From Polyangia bacterium (GTDB taxonomy: Bacteria > Myxococcota_A > Polyangia > Nannocystales > Nannocystaceae), in assembly GCA_030429545.1 (NCBI GenBank), contig JAUIFF010000009.1, forward strand, positions 124,001 to 188,000: a stretch of DNA of 64,000 nucleotides, written 5' to 3'. Under the pieces are notes generated by a model. That model was not told where the DNA came from. It searched no databases and worked only from the letters and a program-made list of their open reading frames with translations. The first letter of the stretch is position 1. Each line of letters opens with the position of its first letter. Made by a program: the position numbers and the translations under genes. This document shows, one piece after another, positions 17,586 through 27,400 of the stretch.

Positions 17586-19850
17586 ATGTTTTCGACAGCA
17601 TCGTTGCTCGCGCTTGCGAACACTCTGATTTTGGCTGCTGGTCTCGGTGCACATCAGGTGCCCCAACACGCAGATACCCTCGCGGGTGGTGAGTGGCTGC
17701 GCACGTACCAACATGTGCATACATCGACCGAGTTCGACGTGAACTTTGTCCCGGCTCCCCACGGCGGCGGTGTGTGGTTGGTCAAAGAGTCCTGGCGCGG
17801 CAAGCCGATCGCTGGGTCCCGGCTGGCGATTCGCGTGGGTGCCGGGGGGTCGCTTCGCCAGGTGATCGGCCGGACGTTGCCAAACACGATATCGCTGCCT
17901 GCGTCTCGGATGGCTCAGACCGTTGACTTTGAGCTTTGGTGGCCAACCGCCACGGGCCTTGTCCCGGCTGTGGTCGAGGACCAACCGGTACGGCTCGACG
18001 ACTTGGGGCCGCGGGCCGAGCGGATCTATCGCCATGCCGAAACCGGTGACGAGCTCGCCCGCGAGTCGCTTATCGACGAGGCCAGCTACCCCCTCGCTGG
18101 CTGGCGCGAGGATCCGTTGACGACCCCATACCCGCTGTTGCTGCGAGAAGTCGAGCTCGCCGACAACGACCCGGTTGAACTCGTTGACGACTTTGTCCGC
18201 GTGGTCCACTGCGAGTTCGATCAGGATGCTGAAAAATGTGTAGCTGCATCTTTCCCAACCATTGAAACCGGGTCCGGGTTTCCCAACGAGCTGCCGAGCC
18301 TCGACGACGCCCAAGTCCATACCGACCCAGAAGACCCGTGGGCGAGCGTAGCGGCGATGAACTACAGCAACCGCTTTTATCAAAAGCTCGAGCAGTGGGG
18401 GTGGGACAAGGATGTGTGGGAGAACGTCAACTGTGGCGAGGAAGGGGTTGAGCCGGCCGACTGCCGGTTGTTGCTGTACACCAATGTTGTGACATCGGCG
18501 GGCCCGTTAGACGGCGCCTATTACAGTCACAACGGCACCATTTACATGGGGCAGGCGACCGTGGTCGACATCTCCTATGACCTCGAGGTGCTTGTCCACG
18601 AAATCGGCCACCACGTGACCAACGGGTGGGGACGACCCGAGCCGACCATGCCAAGCTCCGACGATTCATTTTATCGGACGGACTACTGGGCGATCAACGA
18701 GGGGACTTCGGATATCTACGGATGGTGGCTCGGACTGACCGACGAGATGTTTGTTTATACACGAAATGTCGGACGTCTCTACCAGGGCCCGCGCATGCGC
18801 ACGGTCGGGGTCCCGTTTCGTTGCCCACAAAACGTGGTTGGCGAGTCCCACATGGAAGGCCGGATCTGGGCCTCGGCCATCGTCGACCTCGACCGTGAGT
18901 TGATCGCCGCCGGCTTGGCAGGCGAGGGCGACGTGCCGAGCTTGTTTTTGCCGGCGATGGCCGCGATTCGCCAAATCCCGCGGGAACAGGAGGCACAGTT
19001 TGCAACCGCCGCGGCGATCGTTGTCGACGAGGTCGAGCTCAGCTTGGGTGCCCAGGCACGGGCGCTGGCCGAGGACCTGCTGGCACACCGCGGACTGTTG
19101 GCCTGCGACCATGTGGTCGACCTGCGTGGCGAGCCCAACTTCAACCCGCCGGCCGGAGCCGTGCCGGCCCGATTAGTTGAAGATGCAAGGTTTTTGATTT
19201 TCGATGGTCATCGCAATAGCGAGACCCCCGAATTTGTCGCCAACAATCCCCGTGCACCGGCCGTTCAACATCAAATCACGCTTACCGACGACGAAGGTGT
19301 GGTGGTGGTGCGGTTTGTTCCCGACCGCTGGCGCTCGCGCAAGCGCGACGATGAACCGCTCGACCAGGAGGGGCTTGAGCTCGCGGCACTTGTTCGCCGC
19401 GGAGCAGGTGGCATCACGTTTTCGGTCGACGCCGAAACCCAGGCGGTGAGCAACGACGCCGATTGGTGGTTTATCTCGCAGGTCGACTCCGCCGGCGACG
19501 GCACGGTGCACCAGATCCGGATAGACGGCCTCAATCCCGGCGAAACCTACAGCATTGCCCTGGTGTCGCTTACTGCGGTTGAGTCGGGGTTTCGTGTGCT
19601 GGCTGACCATATTCAGTGGCAGACACTTCCACCGGTCGAACTTGTCGACGAAGGCGAAAGCGAGGGCGGGGTTGGGACCGAGGGAAGTGACAGCGACAGC
19701 GAAACCCAGACTTCTGGCGGGGAACAGGGCCAGGAAGGTTGTGGATGCAAGCAAACCTCGCAGACGACTCAAACCTGGGGGCTTGCCGTGTTCGCACTCC
19801 CACTGTTGTGGCTACGAAGATCGTGTCGGCGCCGAACCGGTACCCACTAA
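17586..19850 (+). CDS. Secreted M36-like zinc metalloprotease with MYXO-CTERM-type anchor
   Basis: A 754-aa exported protease. The signal peptide (about residues 1-22) is followed by a propeptide-like region to about 230. The catalytic site is H-E-I-G-H-H-V, near residue 340, and 'INEGTSDIYGWWLG' about 45 residues later provides the third Zn ligand as in fungalysin/thermolysin-like families. A beta-sandwich (Fn3-like) follows, then an acidic Ser/Glu/Gly linker. The C-terminus is a 'GCGC' turn, one hydrophobic helix and an Arg-rich end, the MYXO-CTERM sorting pattern for the surface. TAGCAT (17570-17575) lies 10 nt before the ATG. It follows the ECF factor by 45 bp, so both may belong to one response. 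Its TAA overlaps the stop of the convergent permease gene. Confidence 0.88.
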   Translation: MFSTASLLALANTLILAAGLGAHQVPQHADTLAGGEWLRTYQHVHTSTEFDVNFVPAPHGGGVWLVKESWRGKPIAGSRLAIRVGAGGSLRQVIGRTLPNTISLPASRMAQTVDFELWWPTATGLVPAVVEDQPVRLDDLGPRAERIYRHAETGDELARESLIDEASYPLAGWREDPLTTPYPLLLREVELADNDPVELVDDFVRVVHCEFDQDAEKCVAASFPTIETGSGFPNELPSLDDAQVHTDPEDPWASVAAMNYSNRFYQKLEQWGWDKDVWENVNCGEEGVEPADCRLLLYTNVVTSAGPLDGAYYSHNGTIYMGQATVVDISYDLEVLVHEIGHHVTNGWGRPEPTMPSSDDSFYRTDYWAINEGTSDIYGWWLGLTDEMFVYTRNVGRLYQGPRMRTVGVPFRCPQNVVGESHMEGRIWASAIVDLDRELIAAGLAGEGDVPSLFLPAMAAIRQIPREQEAQFATAAAIVVDEVELSLGAQARALAEDLLAHRGLLACDHVVDLRGEPNFNPPAGAVPARLVEDARFLIFDGHRNSETPEFVANNPRAPAVQHQITLTDDEGVVVVRFVPDRWRSRKRDDEPLDQEGLELAALVRRGAGGITFSVDAETQAVSNDADWWFISQVDSAGDGTVHQIRIDGLNPGETYSIALVSLTAVESGFRVLADHIQWQTLPPVELVDEGESEGGVGTEGSDSDSETQTSGGEQGQEGCGCKQTSQTTQTWGLAVFALPLLWLRRSCRRRTGTH

Positions 19851-21226
19851 CCGCGCTGTCGCGTTGCCAGGACGTTGGCGACAAAGTAGACGGGGATGCC
19901 CGAGGCGATGATGCCGAGGTTGAGGGCAAATGTACCGGGTTGGGTAAATGCGTAACTGCCCAGCAGCGCGACCGAGGCCAGTAGGAAAAGTGCAGGTACA
20001 AGTGGATAGCCCCAAACTCGATAGGGCCGTTCGCGGTCGGGCTCGCGGCGGCGCAACACAAATACGGCTGCAACCGCGAGGATGTAAAACGGCCAGATGC
20101 CCACGACAAAATGCTCGGCGAGCTGGGCAAAGCTACGCAGCGAGACAAACACGATGCCCAGGCACATCGACAGCAACACGGCTGTCGCTGGGCTTTTGTG
20201 GCGGGGGTGAATGGCGGCGAGTTTGCCCGGTAACAGCTTGTCCTCGGCCATTGCATAAAAGACCCGCGGACCGGTCATCATGGTGCCGTTGAGGGTGCCA
20301 AACGTGCTGATCATGACCGCCGCCGACACCAGGGTGACACCGATCGGGCCAAAAAGTGCAGATGCAACATCTGCGGCAACCAGCTCAGAGCCCGGCATGC
20401 CCGCGAGCGAGACCACCCGCACGTACACGAGGTTGGCCAGCAGATACAAAATCACCACGCCCGCCGTGCCCAAGATGTAGGCCCGCGGGAGCACGCGTTG
20501 CGGATCGCGGACCTCACCGCTGACAAACCCGGCGTCGGACCAGCCGTCGTAGGCCCACAACACGGCGATCAAAGCCAGGCCAAACGTGCCCAGCGTGCCG
20601 GCTTGGTCGGGTTGTACAGTTGCTCCAAGGCTCGGGGCAAACACCAGTCCGAGCACCACCAAGGCGACAAGCGCAGCAACTTTGAGCACGGTACTGACGT
20701 TTTGCAAAATGGCGCCCAGGGTGATGCCCCGCATGTTGACCAGGCCCACCACCGCGATCATGACGGCCGCCGTGACTTGGGCGAGGCTGAGGGCAGGGAG
20801 CAGCGAAAATGCAGCTTTGCCATCACCGCCAAACACCCGCCACAGGTACTCCGAGGATGTGATCGAGATGGCCCCGTAGCTCGCCGGGCGGAGAATTAGT
20901 AGCTGGGCCCAGCCAAACAAAAACGCCGGTAGGCGGCCGAATGCCTCGCGGATATAGATGTATGTCCCACCACTTCGCGGATAGGCAGCGGCGAGTTCGG
21001 CCAGGGTGAGAGCGCCGGCCAGTGCCACCAGCCCACCCACGACCCACACCCCAAAAAAGCCTAGGAGGTTGTCGACATGCCCGGCGATCACCGCCGGCGT
21101 GCGAAAGATACCGCTGCCGATCGTCGAGCCGACAAGCACTGCCACCGTGCTCCACAATCCGAGCCTGCGTGGTAGTCGTTCCCCCCAACGGTCGGCTTGC
21201 GGTGCTTGCATCGGCAGCGTTGGCAT
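19847..21226 (-). CDS. APC-superfamily amino acid permease
   Basis: A 459-aa integral membrane transporter with about 12 hydrophobic helices. The first helix carries the family's substrate motif 'VGSTIGSGIFRTPAVIAG'. 'YPRSGGTYIYIREAFG' and 'GWSDAGFVSGEVRDPQRVLPRA' are characteristic of the LAT/basic amino acid branch of APC permeases. ATG 21226 has GAGG about 7 nt upstream. It lies 80 bp downstream of the dipeptide epimerase gene on the same strand. Together they suggest uptake and use of amino acids or small peptides, though the substrate cannot be read from the sequence. Iterated-motif sites 19991-20000 and 20357-20366 are inside. Confidence 0.92.
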   Translation of the reverse strand: MPTLPMQAPQADRWGERLPRRLGLWSTVAVLVGSTIGSGIFRTPAVIAGHVDNLLGFFGVWVVGGLVALAGALTLAELAAAYPRSGGTYIYIREAFGRLPAFLFGWAQLLILRPASYGAISITSSEYLWRVFGGDGKAAFSLLPALSLAQVTAAVMIAVVGLVNMRGITLGAILQNVSTVLKVAALVALVVLGLVFAPSLGATVQPDQAGTLGTFGLALIAVLWAYDGWSDAGFVSGEVRDPQRVLPRAYILGTAGVVILYLLANLVYVRVVSLAGMPGSELVAADVASALFGPIGVTLVSAAVMISTFGTLNGTMMTGPRVFYAMAEDKLLPGKLAAIHPRHKSPATAVLLSMCLGIVFVSLRSFAQLAEHFVVGIWPFYILAVAAVFVLRRREPDRERPYRVWGYPLVPALFLLASVALLGSYAFTQPGTFALNLGIIASGIPVYFVANVLATRQRG

Positions 21227-21306
21227 ACCACAACCTCGCGGCACGTGGTTGGCAAAACGTTGTGGCTGCGCGTGCTAGTACATGTAATGTCCGGCTGGAC
21301 AGGTTG

Positions 21307-22368
21307 TCAGGACAACCATCCGGGTATCTTGGTTGCCCCCAGGTCGCCGTCGACTGGTTGGCAAAGCGGCGCGATTTCAGTGTATGAACACGCTTTGTCG
21401 ACGGTGGTGGCGAATGGGTCGTTGGTGGTCAGCAAGTGGGCATCGAGGTCGAGGAGGTCGACCTGCGGCGCGAGGGCGGCCGCGGCTGCGAGCCCGACAC
21501 GGCTTTCGATCATACACCCCAATAAAATGCCCAATCCCCGAGCACGCGCGAGTTTGATGAGTTCGAGCGCCGGCGTCAGGCCACCGCATTTCATCAGCTT
21601 GAGGTTGACTCCGGCAATGCCGAGGTCGCCGAGGTCACGCAGCGAGTCCGGTCCTTGAATGTCTTCGTCGAGAAAGATCGGAACTGGGCTTGCGCGGCAA
21701 AGTGCGGGAAGTGGGCCGTCGGCTTGGGTCTGTCCGATCGCCAGCGGTTGCTCGACCAACTCCACGCCGAGGTCGGCGAGGTGGCTGCACATGGCCCGGG
21801 CCACGTCAAAGGTCCACCCAGCATTGGCGTCGACCCGGATCCGGACGTCGGGCGCGAGTTTTCGAATCGCCGTGGTGATGTGGCGGTCAAACTCCGGGTC
21901 GCGGCCGAGCTTGATCTTGAGGTGTTCGGCACCCCGTTCAGTTGCCTCACAAACCCGCTGGAGCATGGCTTCGTGGCTGTCGAGAGCGATCGTGATCGAT
22001 GTGTGAAGTCCGGTGGGCGAGTCCTTTTGAAAGAGATTGTATAGACATATTTTTTGCTGCCGGGCTTGCCGGTCCCAAGCCGCCACATCGACCGCGGCGC
22101 GGGCTGCCGACGGTTCGCCGGTTGTCTGGACCCACGCCCGCGCGGCTTCCGGACCATCGCTTTCGGCATGCTCGTTATAACCGCGACACAGTCGGCCCAC
22201 CGCACGCATCAAATCGCCGGCGGTATCACCCAAGTAGCGCACGGGTGCCGCCTCGCCGAGGCCCCCATCGAGGTTGAGTAGAACTGTTGGCAGCTGGGCC
22301 ACGGTGTCGCGCGAGAGCCCAAATGGGTGGCGCAGCTGCAGCCGAAACTGGGATACTTGATACTGCAT
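21307..22368 (-). CDS. Dipeptide epimerase (L-Ala-D/L-Glu epimerase type, enolase superfamily)
   Basis: This 353-aa TIM-barrel enzyme epimerises the C-terminal residue of dipeptides, typically in murein peptide recycling. The K-x-K base is at K151/K153 ('LKIKLG'). Mg ligands are D180 ('RVDANAGW'), E206 ('VEQP') and D234 ('FLDED'). The second acid/base Lys is in 'NLKLMKCGG' (about 257-260). The C-terminal 'GCMIESRVGLAAAAALA' is typical of the muconate-lactonising subgroup, and 'DLDAHLLTTNDPF' closes the barrel. ATG 22368 lies 26 bp after the stop of the ADP-ribosylglycohydrolase gene. Specificity within the dipeptide epimerases cannot be told from motifs alone. Confidence 0.88.
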   Translation of the reverse strand: MQYQVSQFRLQLRHPFGLSRDTVAQLPTVLLNLDGGLGEAAPVRYLGDTAGDLMRAVGRLCRGYNEHAESDGPEAARAWVQTTGEPSAARAAVDVAAWDRQARQQKICLYNLFQKDSPTGLHTSITIALDSHEAMLQRVCEATERGAEHLKIKLGRDPEFDRHITTAIRKLAPDVRIRVDANAGWTFDVARAMCSHLADLGVELVEQPLAIGQTQADGPLPALCRASPVPIFLDEDIQGPDSLRDLGDLGIAGVNLKLMKCGGLTPALELIKLARARGLGILLGCMIESRVGLAAAAALAPQVDLLDLDAHLLTTNDPFATTVDKACSYTEIAPLCQPVDGDLGATKIPGWLS

Positions 22369-22394
22369 GAATCACAGGAACCTGACGTTGCAGG

Positions 22395-24227
22395 TTAGGG
22401 CTCCAAGTCCGGGAACAGCGACACCTGGGCCGCCTGTTTGGGCTCTTGGGTGGACCCGCCGGTTTGGCTTGCGGAGGGTTGTTTACTGGCAGCCTTGTCC
22501 GTTTGGCGCTCGCTGTCGGTCTGTGGCTCGGGCGTCGGCTGTTTGTCGGAGCTGGTCGGCTGGGACCAGGGCCGGCCGAACACGTCCTCATATTCCGCGT
22601 TGGCGAGCGTCGTGAGGGTGTCGCCGAGTTCACGGGGCGGGCAGGGTTGCTCCGCCGGATTGTGACGCTCGAGCCGAGGAGCCCGCGGTTGCCATCCGCG
22701 ACGCTTTCCCCGGGGAGCTCGATAGGGGCGGTTGTCGTTTGTGGGGTCGAGCGCAAGCGGTCGGGGAAACGGGCCCGATGTCGACGGTTGGCCAGGATTC
22801 TGCTGTTGGCCTGCCTGACCCACCGGGCGTCCCCCGAGGGCAGTCAGCGCCTCGTTGAGAGCATCCTCGTCGACTTGGATATCGTCGTTGAGCTCAGCGT
22901 TGGCATCGATTGGGTCAACATCCTCCTCCCACGGGTCATCGTCGTCATCGTCGTCATCGTCGTCATCGATGTCGGCAACCCGGTGCTGATCGGCTTCGTG
23001 TGCATCTGCAAATTCCGGCCAGGGATCGTCGTCGTCGTCGTCCTCTTCCCACAACGGGGCGCGGGGGTTGTTGAGCGGAGTGTCGCGCCGAGGCCGGGCG
23101 TGTTGCCACAGGGGCCCAAGCGGCGGGCGCTCGCGCGACGGCCAGCGGGCGGTCCACTGAGCTTCGAGCTCAACCAGCGATTTTGCCGGTTTCCAGCCGG
23201 CAATGCGCAGCGCCATTGGCTCGACGCGGTCGTCAAACGCACTGCAGGCGACGAGGTCCTTGAGCCACTCCTGGGGGATGGCTTCAAAGCCAGCCGCGGC
23301 GCCGACGATCGAGCCGACCATCGCGCCCGTTGTATCGGCATCTCCGCCGAGGTTGACGGTATCGACGATCGCGTCAAACAGCGAGGAGGAGGCCAGGGCA
23401 AAGTACAGCGAGGTGATGACCGAAGCCACGCTATAGCCCGAGCTGGCGTAGACCTTGCGGTCTGCAGTCTCGTTGGCGATTGTTTCGATCGCCAATATCA
23501 CCTCCTGGCGGGGCAGGTCGAAAACTTCGAGGGCACGGGTGAGTGCCGACGAAAACGTGTTGTCGGGCTGTTCGACAAGGCCCCGGTCGATCAGGCGCTC
23601 GGCTGCCTGCCGCTCACAGGCGCACACAAACTCCACGAGTTCATGAAACTGGTAACTCTCGAGCCCGCCTTCTTCGATTGCATGTGCAACGATATGGGCA
23701 ACCGCGGCCGCGCTGGCGACCCCGCAGATGCTGTGTTGCTTGACCAGGCTGATATCGAGGACCTTGGCCAGCAGGGTTTTGAGGTCATTCGACCAAAACC
23801 ACGCGGCCGGGGCGATCAGCATGGCGTTGCCGTTGCCCGCCGAAGGTGTCGAAGCTTCATAGAGGCCCGCCCCCTCGTTGAGTTTTTCCACCGTCTTGCG
23901 AAAGTTCGAGCCGGTTCCGCGGTGATGGCCAAAACGGCCGCGCTCCCGCGGGCCGTCGGTGTAGAGGTCGACAAGGATTTTGGCGAACCCGGGCGCGGGG
24001 TTTTTCGGATCCGCTAAAATCGCGTCGCAAAGTGCCACGGTTTGCTGGCCGTCGTCCGAGTGCAACCCCCGGGGACGTCCTGTTGCTTCCATCATTGCCA
24101 ACACGCCAAACTCGCGATTGATCCGCATTGGCGACCATCCCTCGACCGGGCAGCCGAGTGCGTCACCGATGAGCAAACCATAGAGAGATCCTTTGATCCG
24201 CGAGGTTCGTGAGCGTGTGTCGGGCAC
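22395..24227 (-). CDS. ADP-ribosylglycohydrolase with long acidic C-terminal tail
   Basis: The N-terminal 330 residues are an ARH/DraG domain that removes ADP-ribose from proteins or metabolites. It opens with 'GSLYGLLIGDALGCPVEGW', has metal ligands in 'SDDGQQT' (57-63) and the second cluster 'GGDADTTGAMVGSIVGAAAG' near residue 295. The following 270 residues are a disordered Pro/Arg/Asp-rich tail with two poly-Asp runs, not part of the usual 300-350 aa family length. The start is GTG 24227, with TACAAC just upstream on that strand. It is the first gene of a minus-strand row with the epimerase and permease. Iterated-motif sites 23001-23010 and 23679-23688 are inside. Confidence 0.9.
   Translation of the reverse strand: MPDTRSRTSRIKGSLYGLLIGDALGCPVEGWSPMRINREFGVLAMMEATGRPRGLHSDDGQQTVALCDAILADPKNPAPGFAKILVDLYTDGPRERGRFGHHRGTGSNFRKTVEKLNEGAGLYEASTPSAGNGNAMLIAPAAWFWSNDLKTLLAKVLDISLVKQHSICGVASAAAVAHIVAHAIEEGGLESYQFHELVEFVCACERQAAERLIDRGLVEQPDNTFSSALTRALEVFDLPRQEVILAIETIANETADRKVYASSGYSVASVITSLYFALASSSLFDAIVDTVNLGGDADTTGAMVGSIVGAAAGFEAIPQEWLKDLVACSAFDDRVEPMALRIAGWKPAKSLVELEAQWTARWPSRERPPLGPLWQHARPRRDTPLNNPRAPLWEEDDDDDDPWPEFADAHEADQHRVADIDDDDDDDDDDDPWEEDVDPIDANAELNDDIQVDEDALNEALTALGGRPVGQAGQQQNPGQPSTSGPFPRPLALDPTNDNRPYRAPRGKRRGWQPRAPRLERHNPAEQPCPPRELGDTLTTLANAEYEDVFGRPWSQPTSSDKQPTPEPQTDSERQTDKAASKQPSASQTGGSTQEPKQAAQVSLFPDLEP
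22936..22978 (-). repeat. Poly-Asp coding microsatellite (GTC/ATC)
   Basis: A run of GTCGTCATC-type triplets, read as GAC/GAT on the minus strand, codes an uninterrupted stretch of about 11 Asp in the tail of the ADP-ribosylglycohydrolase. A shorter Asp run is coded near 23025-23045. Slippage-prone and probably length-variable. Confidence 0.8.
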
Positions 24228-24472
24228 GTTGTGGTTGTACCAGCCGGGTGCCCGGCGTTGCGGCTGAAAGCAGCGGGCACGCTGTTTTTTCCCCGGCGGG
24301 AGGGCAAAAGCGAGCGTTTTGCGCTACTTCTGATTGCGGTCCGACCTCGGCTGAGACGGCGCGACGTCGGCGCGCAACAACCGATGCACAGGCACGGGAA
24401 TGCCGCAACAGACATCGTTTGCGATTACGTTTTACATACACTTTCGCCCGCGCGATGGCATACTGACGGCCA
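24228..24472. other. Divergent intergenic region
   Basis: This 245-bp spacer lies between the ADP-ribosylglycohydrolase and kinase 2. Near 24267-24290 a short stem CAGCG/CGCTG is followed by six T on the plus strand, like a weak terminator, though no plus-strand gene precedes it. CATACT at 24459-24464 ends 8 nt before the kinase GTG and is the probable -10. No ORF is supported. Confidence 0.4.
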
Positions 24473-27400
24473 GTGTCTGCCGACGAGATGGCCGCGACTG
24501 CCTATGCAAAGAAGCCGGTGGTGCAACTGCTGAACAAGCGGGTTACCGCAACGCCTGCCACGCTTGGACGCTATCAGATCGAACGCAAACTCGGGGCCGG
24601 TGGCACCGGTGTTGTGTATGCCGCGATCGATCAAAAACACGGGCATACCGTCGCTTTAAAGACGTTGCGGGCACTCGATGCGAGTGGACTTTACCGTCTC
24701 AAAAATGAGTTTCGCCGGGCTGCCGACCTCAACCACCAAAACCTCGTCTCGCTGTACGAACTCGAGTCCCACCAGGGCCAGTGGTTTTTGACGATGGAGT
24801 TTATTGAGGGCCGCGGGTTTGCCGAGTACATCCGCGGTACCGCGACCGCCGACGCCAACCGTGCACGCCCACACGACGAGCCGCGGCAGGTCGTGGTCGA
24901 GTCGCCGCAGCGGCTGCGGGCGGCATTTCGCCAACTCGTCGAGGGCATCGCGGTGTTGCACCAAGCCGGATTGCTCCACCGCGACATCAAGTCGACCAAT
25001 GTCATGGTCACCGACAAGGGCCGGGTTGTCGTGCTCGACTTCGGGCTGGCCAGCGAGCCGGATTTGACGCGCTGGGCCGAGCAGACCGCGGAAGACGAGT
25101 TGCTCGGAACACCGGCTTACATGGCACCCGAGCAGGCGGCCGGTGTATCTGCAAGTGAAGCGAGCGATTGGTACGGCGTGGGCGTGATGCTCTACGAGGC
25201 CCTGACCGGCACGCTGCCCTACACCGGGACATCGCTGCGGGTGTTGACTGCCAAACAACAATACGACGCGCCACCGTTTGCCGACGTACCCGACGAGTTA
25301 CGCAGCCTGTGCTCCCTGTGCCGGCGACTGCTCGACCGTGACCCGTTGCGTCGGCCGCCCGGGGTGGTGATCGTCGAGATGGCCCGGCGGTTTGACGCCC
25401 TGACCGCACCGGCCCGGCCGGCATCGGGGAGTATCCCCAGCCCCCAGGCGATTGCCCGTCGCGTGGCCTTTGTCGGCCGCACCCAGGAACTCAAGCAACT
25501 CGAGCGCGGGCGCAAGTTGGTCGAGCGCCGCCGCGAACCTCTTTGCATTTACATGCATGGTCGCTCGGGCGTGGGGAAGTCGGCCCTCGTCGAGCACTTT
25601 ATCACCGGGGTTCGGTCTGCGGCCAGCGATACCGTGGTCCTCAGTGGCCGGTGTTTTGAGCGGGAGTCCGTGCCGTACAAAGCGTTCGACAGCCTGGTCG
25701 ATTCGCTCACGCACTACCTGCGGCGGTTGCCCAAGGTCGAGGTCGCGGCTTTGATGCCGCGGGATATCCATGCGCTGGTCCGGGTGTTTCCGGTGCTCGA
25801 TCGGGTGCAGACAGTTTGCGAAGCGCCGCGGCGGACGTTTCAGGTCCCAGACCAACGCGAGCTGAGGCGACGGGCGTTTCGCGGGCTCAAAGAGCTGCTC
25901 GCCAGGATCTCCGATCGGCATCCACTATTGTTGTACATCGGCGACCTGCAATGGGGCGACGAGGACAGTGCGCGGCTGTTGTGGGAATTGCTGTCGCCAC
26001 CGCACGCCCCGGCGTTGTTGCTGCTGGCCACCTATCGCAGTGACGAGGTCGACAGCTCACCCATGTTGCAGCTGTTGCAACGCTTGAGTGCGCATACAAA
26101 TAGTTCGATGCGGGTGCAACAAACCACCATCGCTCTGGGCCCCCTCAAGCCCGAGGAGGCGCGGGAGTTGGCCCTGGCACGCATGGGGCAGTCGGGCCCC
26201 GAGGCAGCGTTGCGAGCCCAACGGATCGCCGAAGAGTCGGAGGGGTCGCCGCTTTTTGTCGAAGAACTCGTGCGCTACAGCCAACCCTCGAAGGAGCTCG
26301 GTCGTTCGACCACGACCCTGCCCGACAACCCGGCGGCAACCGTCGAAGATGTCTCGATTGAAAAGGTCGTCGCCGCCCGGGTTGGCACGCTCGACGCGAT
26401 GACTCGAGTGTTGCTCGAGATCGTTGCTGTCGCCGGTAGACCGCTGCGGCGGATGTTTGCAATCCGCGCCCTGGCAGCGATCGACGGAGGGTCGGTCGAG
26501 GCGGCGCGCAAGGGACTCGAACAGCTGCGCGCCGCCCATCTCATCCGCGGCCAGGGGCGCGGCGACGCGATGGCTGTCGAGTGTCACCACGATCGGATCC
26601 GCGAGGCGGTGTTACAACGCCTTGGCAGTGATTCGGCTGCCCAGTGCCACCGGGTGTTGGCCCAGGTTTACGCCGGCGAAGCCGAGCCCGACCATGAGGT
26701 TTTGGCACGTCACTACCAGGGTTGTGACGAATTGGAGAAGGCCAGCGAGCACGCTTACCTCGCAGCTCAGCGGGCATTTTCGGCACTTGCATTTACACAG
26801 GCTGCCGAGTTGTTTGCCCAGGCGCGGGTGCTTGGCAAGCACACCCCCAAGGTCCGCCGCGAGCTGCTGCGCCACCAGGCCGAGTCGCTGGCCCTGGCCG
26901 GCCGCGGTGGCGATGCAGCTCCGTTGTACTTACAAGCTGTTGAGGGCGTCAAAATCGACGATGACAATCCGGACGCCCGTTGGCGGGTGCTCGGGCTGCG
27001 GCGGCGGGCAGCCGAGCAATACCTCATCAGTGGGCGGGTCGACGAGGGCATCCGGATTCTCCGTCCGTTGCTTGCCCAGGTTGGGCTCAGCTACCCAAAA
27101 ACCCCCGAGCATGCCCAGGCTTCGATCCTCGAGTCGACGACCGCTTTGAGCCTGCGGGGCGTGACATTCAAGAACTCCGATGCTGGTGAAGATCGCCAAA
27201 CGCGTGAGCGCCTGCGGCTTTGCTGGACAGCGGGCAAGGGGCTTGGGTTTATCGACCCAATCCGCGGGTACAGCTTCTTTCTCAAGAGCTTGCGGCTGGC
27301 CCTCAAGCTCGGCGATGCGAGTGCCGTGGCCCGTGGGTTGGCGACCGTCGGCATGCTGATGATGAGCCGTGGGGCGACCCACGTGATCGAGCGGGGAAAG

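Noticed and set aside
22446-24017. 523-codon frame antisense to the ADP-ribosylglycohydrolase
   Set aside because: It has low-complexity Val/Arg/Gly content mirroring the real gene, including the Asp microsatellite read as Val/Ile; no start signal.
24267-24290. Small stem followed by six T (plus strand) before kinase 2
   Set aside because: The stem is short with a mismatch, there is no upstream plus-strand gene, and the probable kinase start point lies downstream, so no terminator or riboswitch is claimed.
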